Source of the DNA: Paucihalobacter sp036825875
GTDB taxonomy: Bacteria > Bacteroidota > Bacteroidia > Flavobacteriales > Flavobacteriaceae
DNA: 62,962 bases
Direction: 5' to 3'
Assembly: GCF_036825875.1 (NCBI RefSeq)
Contig: NZ_DAISXK010000014.1
Coordinates: 1-62,962 of the forward strand
Numbering within the stretch: the stretch's first letter is position 1; the number at the start of each line of letters is the position of its first letter. The position numbers and the translations under genes were made by a program. This document shows positions 8,921 through 16,781 of the stretch, piece by piece. The notes under the pieces are model-generated. The model was not told where the DNA came from, ran no database searches, and worked only from the letters and a program-made list of their open reading frames with translations.

Positions 8921-10147
8921 ATGAAAGCATTACTACAAAAGTTCGAAGACAAGTTACCTGAAATTATTTTTAACTGGATAGATGCCGAAACTGAGGCAGA
9001 AGGCTGGACGGTCATCAACTCCCTGAGAGGTGGCGCGGCCGGTGGCGGAACTCGAATGAGAAAGGGATTAGATTTAAACGAAGTTCTTTCGCTTGCGAAA
9101 ACCATGGAAGTTAAGTTTACCGTTTTTGGACCTGCGATTGGCGGTGCTAAATCGGGCATCAATTTCGATCCTAATGACCCACGTAAAAAGGGTGTTTTAG
9201 AGCGCTGGTACAAAGCTGTTTCGCCTTTATTAAAAAGTTATTACGGTACAGGCGGTGATTTAAACGTTGATGAAATTCACGAGGTAATTCCTATTACCGA
9301 AGCCAGTGGTGTTTGGCATCCACAAGAAGGTGTTTTTAATGGTCATTTTAAACCTACTGAAGCCGATAAAATCAACAGAATTGGACAGTTAAGGCAAGGC
9401 GTTATTAAGGTGATTGAAAATCCACACTATACTCCGAATGTGCAGCGTAAATATACGGTAGCAGATATGATTACTGGTTTTGGGGTTGCCGAAGCTGTTA
9501 AGCATTATTACAATATTTATGACCATACGGTAGTCGGCAAACGCGCCATTGTTCAAGGATTTGGCAATGTAGGTGCAGCGGCTTGTTTCTATTTGGCGAA
9601 AATGGGCGTGAAGATTGTTGGAATTATAGATATTGCTGGCGGTTTAATCAATGAGAATGGATTCTCAGAAGCTGAGATAACATCGCTTTATTTAGATAAA
9701 TCAGGCAACAATTTATTTGCCAAAGATTTAATCTCTTTTGAAGAGATGAATGAAAGAATTTGGTCATTATCTGCCCATATATTTGCACCTTGTGCAGCGT
9801 CCAGACTGGTGACCAAATCGCAAATTGATTTGTTAATTGACAATGGTTTAGAAGTTATTAGCTGTGGTGCAAATGTGCCATTTGCAGATAAAGAAATATT
9901 TTTTGGTCCAACCATGGAATATACGGACGAACGGACGAGTTTGATACCAGATTTTATTTCTAACTGTGGGATGGCCCGTGTTTTCGCATATTTTATGGAG
10001 AAGAAAGTAGAAATGACAGATGAAGCTATTTTTGAAGACACTTCAAAAACCATAAAAGACGCCATACAAAATGTTTACGATCGCAATCCTTCAAAATTTA
10101 ATATCAGTGCAACTGCTTTTGAAAATGCTTTAAGTCAACTCATTTAA
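8921..10147 (+). CDS. Glu/Leu/Phe/Val dehydrogenase family protein
   Basis: The 408-residue enzyme oxidatively deaminates an amino acid with NAD(P), or runs in reverse. An N-terminal dimerisation/substrate domain carries GGAAGGGTRM and the Lys-containing GPAIGGAKSGI. A Rossmann domain follows, with the nucleotide loop VQGFGNVGAAA near residue 208. The late segment with FAPCAASRLV and CGANVPFAD is typical of leucine/glutamate dehydrogenases. I cannot decide the substrate: the length is intermediate and the binding-pocket residues need an alignment. The nhaD-like gene starts 9 bases after its stop, so the two are probably co-transcribed. Confidence 0.9.
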   Translation: MKALLQKFEDKLPEIIFNWIDAETEAEGWTVINSLRGGAAGGGTRMRKGLDLNEVLSLAKTMEVKFTVFGPAIGGAKSGINFDPNDPRKKGVLERWYKAVSPLLKSYYGTGGDLNVDEIHEVIPITEASGVWHPQEGVFNGHFKPTEADKINRIGQLRQGVIKVIENPHYTPNVQRKYTVADMITGFGVAEAVKHYYNIYDHTVVGKRAIVQGFGNVGAAACFYLAKMGVKIVGIIDIAGGLINENGFSEAEITSLYLDKSGNNLFAKDLISFEEMNERIWSLSAHIFAPCAASRLVTKSQIDLLIDNGLEVISCGANVPFADKEIFFGPTMEYTDERTSLIPDFISNCGMARVFAYFMEKKVEMTDEAIFEDTSKTIKDAIQNVYDRNPSKFNISATAFENALSQLI

Positions 10148-10156
10148 ACTTACTTT

Positions 10157-11548
10157 ATGGAATTACTACTAATTTCAGTTTTTGTTATAGGTTATTTAGC
10201 AATTACCCTTGAACACCAATTAAAGGTTGATAAATTAATTCCTGCGCTCATTATGATGGCTTTAAGTTGGGGGTTTATTGCACTCTTCCTTGACAGTTTT
10301 ACAACCTGGTTTGACCCACTTAAACATACGCTTTTAAATAATTTTGATCGTTTAGATCACGAGAGCAGGGAGGTACTGCTTGAGAGAACTTTGCTGCGTC
10401 ATTTGGGCAAAACAGCTGAAATTTTATTCTTTTTATTGGGGGCGATGACCATAGTTGAAATCATTGATTATTTCGATGGATTTTCAACTATGAAAACGTT
10501 TATAAAAGCCAAGAGCAAAAAGCGTGTATTGTGGATTATGACGATTTTGGCTTTTATACTTTCGGCTATCATTGACAACCTCACGGCAACGATTATATTA
10601 TTATCAATTCTTCAGAAAATTATTGCCGATACCAAATTGCGTATGTGGTATGCTGGACTTATTGTTATAGCGGCAAATGCTGGAGGCGCTTGGTCACCTA
10701 TCGGAGATTTAACTACTACCATGCTATGGATTGCCAATAAAGTTACTTCTGGATATTTATTTCTGTATTTATTTTTACCATCCTTAATTTGTATGGTTTT
10801 ACCAACATTTATTGCCTCGTTTTTACCGATTTTTAAAGGTGAGGTTATCATGGCAACCAATGAGGACAACGGCGTTAATAATTTCAGAAAAACCATGTTA
10901 TTCTCGGGTTTGGGTGCTATTATATTTGTGCCGTTGTTTAAGGTGGTAACGGGATTACCGCCTTATGTAGGTATGATGCTGTCTTTGGGAGTGGTGGCAG
11001 TTTTGGCCGAGGTTTTAACTAATTACAAGTTTAGAATGGCCAGGGTAAAGGCTGGAAAGAGTTATAAGCACAAACCAGAAAATCCAGTTCATAGATCGCT
11101 GTCTAAGGTAGAGATGCCCAGCGTGCTATTTTTCTTTGGAATACTAATGGCTGTCGCGGCTTTAGAAACTGTGGGAGTGTTATTTGGATTTGCTAATTCG
11201 CTTGAAGGTAGTTTGCCAATGATGGGAACTGAGTTGCACGGTGAAGGTGTTTCCGATTTGGTGGTTCTTTTTTTAGGCGTTGGATCTGCAGTTATTGATA
11301 ACGTTCCACTGGTGGCGGCGAGTTTAGGAATGTTTTCAGAGCCAATTGACAATGAACTTTGGCATTTTATTGCCTATGCAGCTGGAACTGGCGGTAGTAT
11401 GCTGATTGTTGGTTCGGCAGCTGGTGTTGTAGCAATGGGTATGGAAAAAATCGACTTTTTCTGGTACTTCAAAAATATTTCATGGTTAGCTTTGGTTGGC
11501 TTTCTAGCCGGAGCAGGCGTGTTCATGTTTACACGAACATTGTATTAA
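10157..11548 (+). CDS. nhaD: NhaD-type sodium/proton antiporter
   Basis: The 463-residue membrane protein has about 11-13 predicted hydrophobic helices. It carries the ion-transporter superfamily segments SAIIDNLTATIILLS (about 135-150) and, in the second half, GVGSAVIDNVPLVAAS. Both contain the Asp-Asn pairs expected in the transport core of NhaD-like antiporters. The family exports sodium or lithium in exchange for protons and is common in marine bacteria. Placement directly behind an amino-acid dehydrogenase suggests one transcript, but no functional link is evident. Confidence 0.9.
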   Translation: MELLLISVFVIGYLAITLEHQLKVDKLIPALIMMALSWGFIALFLDSFTTWFDPLKHTLLNNFDRLDHESREVLLERTLLRHLGKTAEILFFLLGAMTIVEIIDYFDGFSTMKTFIKAKSKKRVLWIMTILAFILSAIIDNLTATIILLSILQKIIADTKLRMWYAGLIVIAANAGGAWSPIGDLTTTMLWIANKVTSGYLFLYLFLPSLICMVLPTFIASFLPIFKGEVIMATNEDNGVNNFRKTMLFSGLGAIIFVPLFKVVTGLPPYVGMMLSLGVVAVLAEVLTNYKFRMARVKAGKSYKHKPENPVHRSLSKVEMPSVLFFFGILMAVAALETVGVLFGFANSLEGSLPMMGTELHGEGVSDLVVLFLGVGSAVIDNVPLVAASLGMFSEPIDNELWHFIAYAAGTGGSMLIVGSAAGVVAMGMEKIDFFWYFKNISWLALVGFLAGAGVFMFTRTLY

Positions 11549-11621
11549 ATACTTTCTACTTTAAATATTCGTTATCTTACAAACATTAACTAATTTTATC
11601 AATAAATTTTAATTTCAACCA

Positions 11622-12296
11622 ATGCAAGACAGTACAGATTTTGTAGATCTAGAACCTACTGAAAAAACTTTATCTATTATTGAATTAATAGGAAGTGGTG
11701 GCTTAGCTGGCCAAATAATTATATGCATTTTATTTATATTATTAGTCGCGGCCATTTACATTTATTTCGAACGTTTATTTGCCATAAAAGAAGCCTCAAA
11801 GGTTGATGCCAATTTCATGAACCAAATTAAAGATCATGTAAGTAAAGGCAAAATTGATTCGGCACAATTACTCTGTGCACAAGTCAATTCACCTGTGTCA
11901 AGATTAATCAACAAAGGTCTTTCTAGAATAGGAAAACCTCTAGAAGATATTAACACGGCTATTGAAAACTCTGGAAGACTAGAAATTTACGGACTTGAAA
12001 AAAACGTTAGTATTCTTGCCACAATTTCTGGTGCAGCACCCATGATAGGATTTTTAGGAACCGTAATTGGGATGATTTTATCAATTTTTGAAATTGCAAA
12101 TGCAGGTGGACAAATAGATATTAAATTACTTGCAGACGGTTTGTATACAGCAATGACAACAACAGTGGCTGGTTTAATAGTAGGCATTATAGCTTATATA
12201 ACGTATAATCACTTGGTCGTTAAAACCAATAAGGTGGTATATAAAATGGAAGCGAACTCGCTTGAGTTTCTAGATCACTTAAATGAACCTATATAA
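11622..12296 (+). CDS. exbB: MotA/TolQ/ExbB proton channel family protein
   Basis: The 224-residue inner-membrane protein has three hydrophobic segments (about 27-48, 125-150 and 172-195). It also has the family core: GAAPMIGFLGTVIGMILSIF and LADGLYTAMTTTVAGLIVG. These form the proton channel that powers TonB or Tol. The stop codon is followed at once by the ATG of exbD (TAA-ATG), and a TonB-like gene comes next, so the three form an operon. The ExbB rather than TolQ role is favoured by that TonB-like neighbour. Confidence 0.93.
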   Translation: MQDSTDFVDLEPTEKTLSIIELIGSGGLAGQIIICILFILLVAAIYIYFERLFAIKEASKVDANFMNQIKDHVSKGKIDSAQLLCAQVNSPVSRLINKGLSRIGKPLEDINTAIENSGRLEIYGLEKNVSILATISGAAPMIGFLGTVIGMILSIFEIANAGGQIDIKLLADGLYTAMTTTVAGLIVGIIAYITYNHLVVKTNKVVYKMEANSLEFLDHLNEPI

Positions 12297-12689
12297 ATGA
12301 ATCTTAGAGGACGAAATAAAGTAACCCCAGAATTCAATATGTCGTCAATGACCGATATTGTTTTTTTGTTACTCATCTTTTTTATGTTAGCTTCAACTTT
12401 GGTAACCACCAATGCTATTGACATCATTTTACCAACCGCCAGCGGAAAAACTGAAAATAAACAATCGGTGGCCGTGAGTATTAAAAAAAACCTCAACTAT
12501 TATATTGATGAAAAATTAGTCGGCGAAAGCGTATTAGAATCTCAGCTTATAGCACTTCTTTCAACTGAAAAACAACCAACTATTGTTTTGCGAGCTGAAA
12601 AATCTGTGCCAGTCGAAAATGTTGTAAAAGTTATGGACATTGCCAATCGCAATAAGTTTAAAGTAATACTGGCAGTAAAACCCAATTAA
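12297..12689 (+). CDS. exbD: ExbD/TolR biopolymer transport protein
   Basis: The 130-residue protein has a single transmembrane helix (about 17-37) preceded by MSSMTDIVFLLLIFFM. This segment holds the conserved membrane Asp (Asp22) used for proton flow. The periplasmic domain follows. It is translated directly after exbB with no gap. Size and motif are normal for ExbD/TolR, and the TonB-like gene after it favours ExbD. Confidence 0.93.
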   Translation: MNLRGRNKVTPEFNMSSMTDIVFLLLIFFMLASTLVTTNAIDIILPTASGKTENKQSVAVSIKKNLNYYIDEKLVGESVLESQLIALLSTEKQPTIVLRAEKSVPVENVVKVMDIANRNKFKVILAVKPN

Positions 12690-12691
12690 TC

Positions 12692-13546
12692 TTGAAATAC
12701 CTAGAAACCAAACACGAACGCGATTCAGCCAAGGTAACCACGCTTATCATCACCTTGTTGCTGTTGCTCATATTTGTAGTGGGATTACCTTTTATGGATC
12801 CACCCTTAGAATATGGTGTAGCGGTAAATTTTGGTTCGTCAGATGTTGGTAGTGGCGACGTTCAGCCGCTTAATCCAGCTCAAGAAATTTCAAAGGATAA
12901 TGTGGAACCTCCCATTGAAAAGGCTGAAGCAACGCCAGCTTCAACACCAAGTGCCAATTCACCTATAGAGGATGCAGTAACTCAAGATAATGCAGAGTCA
13001 ATTGCCATCAACAAACAAAAAGAAGAAGCTAGACAAAAGCAGCTAGAAGCTCAAAAAATAGAAAAGGAAAAACGCGATCAAGAAATAAAAAAGCAACAAG
13101 AAGAAGCTGAGAAAAAGAAGAAGTTGGATGCGCTTATAGGCGGTGTTGCATCATCTGACGGAAAAGATACCCAAGGAGAAGGCAATGACACCCAAGCGGG
13201 CGATAAAGGACAGTTAGATGGTGATCCTTATGCTTCGAGTTATTTTGGAGGTTCGGGTCCTGGAAAGGGTGGTGTAGGTTATGGATTAGGAGGCAGAGGC
13301 GTTCCTACCCGAACAGTTTTTAAACAAGAGTGTAATGAATATGGCTTGGTAATCGTTAGAATTGAGGTGAATAGATCTGGGCAAGTAATTTCAGCTGAAC
13401 CTGGTGTTCAGGGCACTACCAACACGCATCCTTGTTTATTAGAACCCGCAAAAAAAATCGCCTTATCACATAAATGGCCAGCCGATAATAATGCCCCATC
13501 GCGGCAGGTAGGATTTGTTAGTATTAATTTTAGTATCGGTAAGTAG
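12692..13546 (+). CDS. TonB-like energy transducer
   Basis: The 284-residue protein starts at TTG two bases after the exbD stop. No ATG fits better, because the transmembrane helix (about 16-34) begins soon after. A Pro/Glu-rich segment and a Lys/Gln/Glu coiled-coil-like stretch (about 105-145) come next, followed by a Gly-rich linker (KGGVGYGLGGRG). A C-terminal domain resembling TonB/TolA carries two Cys, in KQECNEY and HPCLLEP. Such a layout spans the periplasm. It could be TonB or TolA-like; the classical YP motif of E. coli TonB is not seen. folC begins four bases later. Confidence 0.78.
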   Translation: MKYLETKHERDSAKVTTLIITLLLLLIFVVGLPFMDPPLEYGVAVNFGSSDVGSGDVQPLNPAQEISKDNVEPPIEKAEATPASTPSANSPIEDAVTQDNAESIAINKQKEEARQKQLEAQKIEKEKRDQEIKKQQEEAEKKKKLDALIGGVASSDGKDTQGEGNDTQAGDKGQLDGDPYASSYFGGSGPGKGGVGYGLGGRGVPTRTVFKQECNEYGLVIVRIEVNRSGQVISAEPGVQGTTNTHPCLLEPAKKIALSHKWPADNNAPSRQVGFVSINFSIGK

Positions 13547-13550
13547 ATTT

Positions 13551-14768
13551 ATGACATACGCTCAAACTACCTCGTGGATGTTCGCTAGGTTGCCGATGTA
13601 TCAAAACCAAGGTAAATCGGCTTACAAAACAGATTTGACCAACACTATTAAACTGGATTGCTATCTAGGCCATCCCCACAGCAATTTCAAATCGATTCAT
13701 ATTGCTGGAACCAACGGAAAGGGCTCAACAAGCCACATGATAGCCTCTGTATTGCAAGAAGCTGGTTATAAGGTTGGGCTTTATACATCACCCCATTTAA
13801 AGGACTTTAGAGAACGAATAAAAATCAATGGCAAGGAGATTCAAAAATCTTTTGTTATAAATTTTATTGAAAAGCACCGTGAATTTTTTGAGTTAAATGA
13901 TTTATCATTTTTTGAGATGACCGTTGGGATGGCCTTTAATTATTTTGCTGAAAAAAATGTTGATATAGCCGTGATAGAAGTTGGTTTAGGTGGAAGATTA
14001 GATTCAACCAACATTATTACACCTAAACTTTCGGTTATTACTAATATAGGTTTTGACCACACAGATTTTTTGGGAAACACTATAGCTAAGATTGCTTATG
14101 AAAAAGCAGGGATTATAAAGAGTAATGTTCCAGTTGTTATAGGTGAAACAAACTCAGAATCTCGAACTGTTTTTTTAGAAAAATCAAAATTGTTGAATGC
14201 ATCTATTTCTTTTGCAGATCAACAAACTTGGCCAGAAATGGAATGTGACTTGAAAGGGAATTATCAAAAAAAGAATATTAAAACGGCAATGTCCTCTTTA
14301 AATCAATTGGTTAAACTCGATTTTAAGATAAGTGAACGCCATTTAAAAAACGGTTTGAGAAATGTTATCAAAAACACAGGATTAAAAGGACGTTGGCAGA
14401 TTTTAAATGAGCGTCCTTTTACAGTCTGCGATACGGCGCATAACGCAGAAGGATTAGCAACTGTTTTAGAACAATTACTTGCGATAGATTTCAAAGTACT
14501 CCATATAGTTTTTGGAGTGGTGAACGATAAGGATTTGCAGAAGATAATTCCATTAATGCCTGTGGAAGCATCTTACTATTTTTGCAAACCTAATGTTATC
14601 AGAGGTATGAATCAATACGAATTACAATCTAAATTTTTGAATTACGGAATTAATGGGAAGGCTTATGAATCTGTTTCGTTAGCACTTAATGCCGCGCAGG
14701 AAGCTTCTAATGAAGATGATATCATTTTTATAGGTGGTAGTACCTTTGTGGTGGCTGAAATAATTTAA
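13551..14768 (+). CDS. folC: Folylpolyglutamate synthase / dihydrofolate synthase
   Basis: FolC adds glutamate to folates and makes dihydrofolate from dihydropteroate, using ATP. The Mur-ligase-type P-loop GTNGKGST is followed by GLYTSPHLKDFRERI, the usual FolC signature. The VEVGLGGRLDSTN-type segment and the late DTAHNAEGL are also present. I place the start at ATG 13551 (MTYAQTT, 405 residues). An upstream TTG at 13515 would overlap the TonB-like gene by 32 bases and add residues not typical of the family. The gene is the last of the exbB-exbD-tonB-folC run. Confidence 0.94.
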   Translation: MTYAQTTSWMFARLPMYQNQGKSAYKTDLTNTIKLDCYLGHPHSNFKSIHIAGTNGKGSTSHMIASVLQEAGYKVGLYTSPHLKDFRERIKINGKEIQKSFVINFIEKHREFFELNDLSFFEMTVGMAFNYFAEKNVDIAVIEVGLGGRLDSTNIITPKLSVITNIGFDHTDFLGNTIAKIAYEKAGIIKSNVPVVIGETNSESRTVFLEKSKLLNASISFADQQTWPEMECDLKGNYQKKNIKTAMSSLNQLVKLDFKISERHLKNGLRNVIKNTGLKGRWQILNERPFTVCDTAHNAEGLATVLEQLLAIDFKVLHIVFGVVNDKDLQKIIPLMPVEASYYFCKPNVIRGMNQYELQSKFLNYGINGKAYESVSLALNAAQEASNEDDIIFIGGSTFVVAEII

Positions 14769-14787
14769 TTTTTTAGTCAAAAAGTTT

Positions 14788-14816
14788 TTGAGGAATAAAA
14801 AACTAATTTATATTTG
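14788..14816 (+). promoter_or_regulatory. Promoter of the valine tRNA genes
   Basis: TTG (14788-14790), an 18-nt spacer and TATATTTG (14809-14816) match the flavobacterial consensus TTG-N17-23-TAnnTTTG. The first tRNA begins 12 bases after the -7 box. Confidence 0.75.
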
Positions 14817-14828
14817 CAGTCCTATTTT

Positions 14829-14903
14829 GGGCGATTAGCTCAGCTGGTTCAGAGCACCTCGTTTACACCGAGGGGGTCGGGGGTTCGAACCCCTCATCGC
14901 CCA
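14829..14903 (+). tRNA. tRNA-Val (anticodon TAC)
   Basis: A cloverleaf is visible: acceptor stem GGGCGAT with ATCGCCC, T-loop GGTTCGAACCCC, and anticodon stem CCTCG/CGAGG around loop TTTACAC. This gives anticodon TAC, valine. The 3' CCA is not fully encoded. Confidence 0.96.
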
Positions 14904-14904
14904 C

Positions 14905-14936
14905 AAAAAAAGTCCGTGAAAATACGGACTTTTTTT
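14905..14936 (+). terminator. Terminator between the two valine tRNAs
   Basis: A-rich stem AGTCCGT pairs with ACGGACT and runs into seven T. This is a strong intrinsic terminator in the 53-base gap between the tRNAs, so the second tRNA may depend on read-through or on its own promoter. A TATTTTTG box at 14944-14951 could serve it. Confidence 0.85.
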
Positions 14937-14956
14937 ATACTTTTATTTTTGTAATA

Positions 14957-15031
14957 GGGTCATTAACTCAGTTGGTTCAGAGTGTTACCTTGACAGGGTA
15001 GAAGTCACTGGTTCGAATCCAGTATGACCCA
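14957..15031 (+). tRNA. tRNA-Val (anticodon GAC)
   Basis: Acceptor GGGTCAT pairs with ATGACCC, and the T-arm reads CTGGTTCGAATCCAG. The anticodon stem TTACC/GGTAG encloses TTGACAG, so the anticodon is GAC. That is valine, not aspartate, whose anticodon would be GTC. CCA is not encoded. Confidence 0.95.
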
Positions 15032-15041
15032 CATCAAGCAC

Positions 15042-15073
15042 AATCCTAATTCCGAAGGAATTGGGATTTTTGT
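15042..15073 (+). terminator. Terminator after tRNA-Val(GAC)
   Basis: AATCCTAATTCC (15042-15053) pairs with GGAATTGGGATT (15057-15068) around a GAA loop, with one G-T wobble, and is followed by a T-rich tract. Its 3' flank (GATTTTTGTTTTCTGC) is the inverted copy of a segment inside the repeats that follow. Confidence 0.8.
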
Positions 15074-15080
15074 TTTCTGC

Positions 15081-15410
15081 AAACCCGAGTCGCAGACTTG
15101 AAGGTTTTCAGAAAACAAAAATCATAAAGTGCTTCAAAGCACATAGGATTGTATTTGCAGCAGCGGGATGATTCTGGATCAACGCAGTTAATCCATTAGT
15201 TTAAACCCGAGTCGCAGACTTGAAGGTTTTCAGAAAACAAAAATCATAAAGTGCTTCAAAGCACATAGGATTGTATTTGCAGCAGCGGGATGATTCTGGA
15301 TCAACGCAGTTAATCCATTAGTTTAAACCCGAGTCGCAGACTTGAAGGTTTGCAGAAAACAAAAATCAAAATTACTGCAAAGTACTTTAGATTGTATTTG
15401 TTTTAATGAT
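15081..15410. repeat. 122-bp tandem direct repeat, 2.7 copies
   Basis: Copies begin at 15081, 15203 and 15325, each with AAACCCGAGTCGCAGACTTG. The first two look identical over 122 bases. The third has one change early (GGTTTGCAG instead of GGTTTTCAG), then drifts and ends near 15410. Each unit holds short palindromes: AGTC-GCA-GACT, GTGC-TTCAAA-GCAC and TGGAT...ATCCA. The segment GATTTTTGTTTTCTGCAAACC just before copy 1 is the exact reverse complement of a segment in copy 3. The block fills the gap between the tRNAs and murF. No coding frame is supported. It looks like a structured intergenic repeat expanded in tandem. Confidence 0.9.
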
Positions 15411-15438
15411 CTATGGATACAAAAGTTTTTAAGGATTT

Positions 15439-16722
15439 TCAAATTATATCCAGTAACCGCTCAAGAGCCATACCACGTGAACCCTTAATGAGAATAAACT
15501 TATTTTTTAAATCATTCTTATTAAATTGAGAATTTAAATCTTGAAACGATGCGTATTGTTGGATAAAACTTTTAGACACCTTTGTTTTACTGAAATTTTC
15601 TCCTAATAGAAAGACCTGCTCAACAGGATTGTTTTCTAAATAATTTACAATAGCCTGATGTTCTTTTGGGGCGTCATTCCCGAGCTCGAACATGTCACCA
15701 AGAAATAAAACCTTATCAGGATGTGATATTTGTTTGAAATTTTCTAAAGCTGCCATCATGCTAGTAGGATTTGCATTGTAGGCATCCATTAAAATTTTAT
15801 TGCCATTTAATTCGATGATTTGTGATCGGTTATTAGTGGGTAAGTAATTTTCAATGGCTGAGATGATATGATTTTTGTCTATTTTAAAATAAGTTCCTAC
15901 GGCAATAGCGATGGCTATATTATTAAAATTATAGTGACCTGCTAAATTTGAATTAACGGTAGTTCCTTTGTAGTTTACACTTATTAAAGGCTGAGAGGTG
16001 AGTAATTCTAAATCAGCATTAGAATCACTTTTCGAGCCAAAACTGATGGTGTTTTTATAGCCTTTGGTTTGTTTGATTTGAAGTGTGTCATCTTCATTTA
16101 CAAATATAAATTTATTGTGTTTTTTAAGATGGTCGTATAATTCTGACTTACCTTTAATAACACCTTCAATACCGCCAAAACCTTCCAAATGCGCTTTCCC
16201 AAAGTTAGTGATGAGACCGAAATCTGGTTCTGCAATATGGCAAAGAATTTCAATTTCTTTTTGATGATTGGCTCCCATTTCGACTATAGCAATTTCTGTA
16301 TCTTTCTTAATGCTTAATAAAGTTAAAGGAACACCTATGTGATTGTTTAGGTTACCAAAAGTGGAAACAGTTTTATATTGGGTAGATAAAACGGCGCTTA
16401 ATAATTCCTTAGTAGTGGTTTTGCCATTGCTACCAGTTAATGCAATTATAGTTGTCTTGAGTTGTTTTCGGTGATAATTAGCCAACTCTTGTAAAGTTTT
16501 AAGGGTGTCTTTAACAAGAATTATTTTATTGGAATTACTGTTTAAATCTTTATCAACAATAACATATTTAGCTCCTTGTTCTAAAGCTTGAATGGCAAAA
16601 TCATTCCCATTAAAATTGTTACCCTTAAGGGCAACAAACATGCAGTTTCTTGAAATATTTCGAGTATCTGTGCAGATAATTGAACTTTGTAAGAAAAGTT
16701 CATAAAGTTTAGGTGTATTCAT
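15439..16722 (-). CDS. murF: UDP-N-acetylmuramoyl-tripeptide--D-alanyl-D-alanine ligase
   Basis: MurF joins D-Ala-D-Ala to the UDP-MurNAc-tripeptide with ATP in the cytoplasm, the last step of the soluble peptidoglycan precursor. The 427 residues carry the Mur-ligase P-loop GSNGKTTTKE (about 96-105), followed by TFGNLNNHIGVPLTLL. The central EMGANHQKEI and the later DAYNANPTSM are MurF hallmarks. It lies downstream of gldJ on the same strand, but a strong terminator separates them, so it probably has its own promoter. Confidence 0.95.
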   Translation of the reverse strand: MNTPKLYELFLQSSIICTDTRNISRNCMFVALKGNNFNGNDFAIQALEQGAKYVIVDKDLNSNSNKIILVKDTLKTLQELANYHRKQLKTTIIALTGSNGKTTTKELLSAVLSTQYKTVSTFGNLNNHIGVPLTLLSIKKDTEIAIVEMGANHQKEIEILCHIAEPDFGLITNFGKAHLEGFGGIEGVIKGKSELYDHLKKHNKFIFVNEDDTLQIKQTKGYKNTISFGSKSDSNADLELLTSQPLISVNYKGTTVNSNLAGHYNFNNIAIAIAVGTYFKIDKNHIISAIENYLPTNNRSQIIELNGNKILMDAYNANPTSMMAALENFKQISHPDKVLFLGDMFELGNDAPKEHQAIVNYLENNPVEQVFLLGENFSKTKVSKSFIQQYASFQDLNSQFNKNDLKNKFILIKGSRGMALERLLDII

Positions 16723-16728
16723 TTATTC

Positions 16729-16762
16729 AAAAAAAAAGTCCTAACACAAAGTTAGGACTTTA
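16729..16762 (-). terminator. Terminator of gldJ
   Basis: On the minus strand AAAGTCCTAAC pairs with GTTAGGACTTT around a five-base loop and is followed by a long T-run. It sits just after the gldJ stop and before the murF start. Confidence 0.85.
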
Positions 16763-16781
16763 AAAGTTTGATTGAATTTAT

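Noticed and set aside
9688..10065. A 125-codon minus-strand frame inside the amino-acid dehydrogenase gene
   Set aside because: It overlaps conserved coding sequence and shows no motif of its own.
14957..15031. The second tRNA as tRNA-Asp
   Set aside because: The anticodon is GAC, which reads Val codons; tRNA-Asp has GTC.
15081..15410. The tandem repeat as a CRISPR array
   Set aside because: The whole 122-base unit repeats with no variable spacers, and no cas gene is near.
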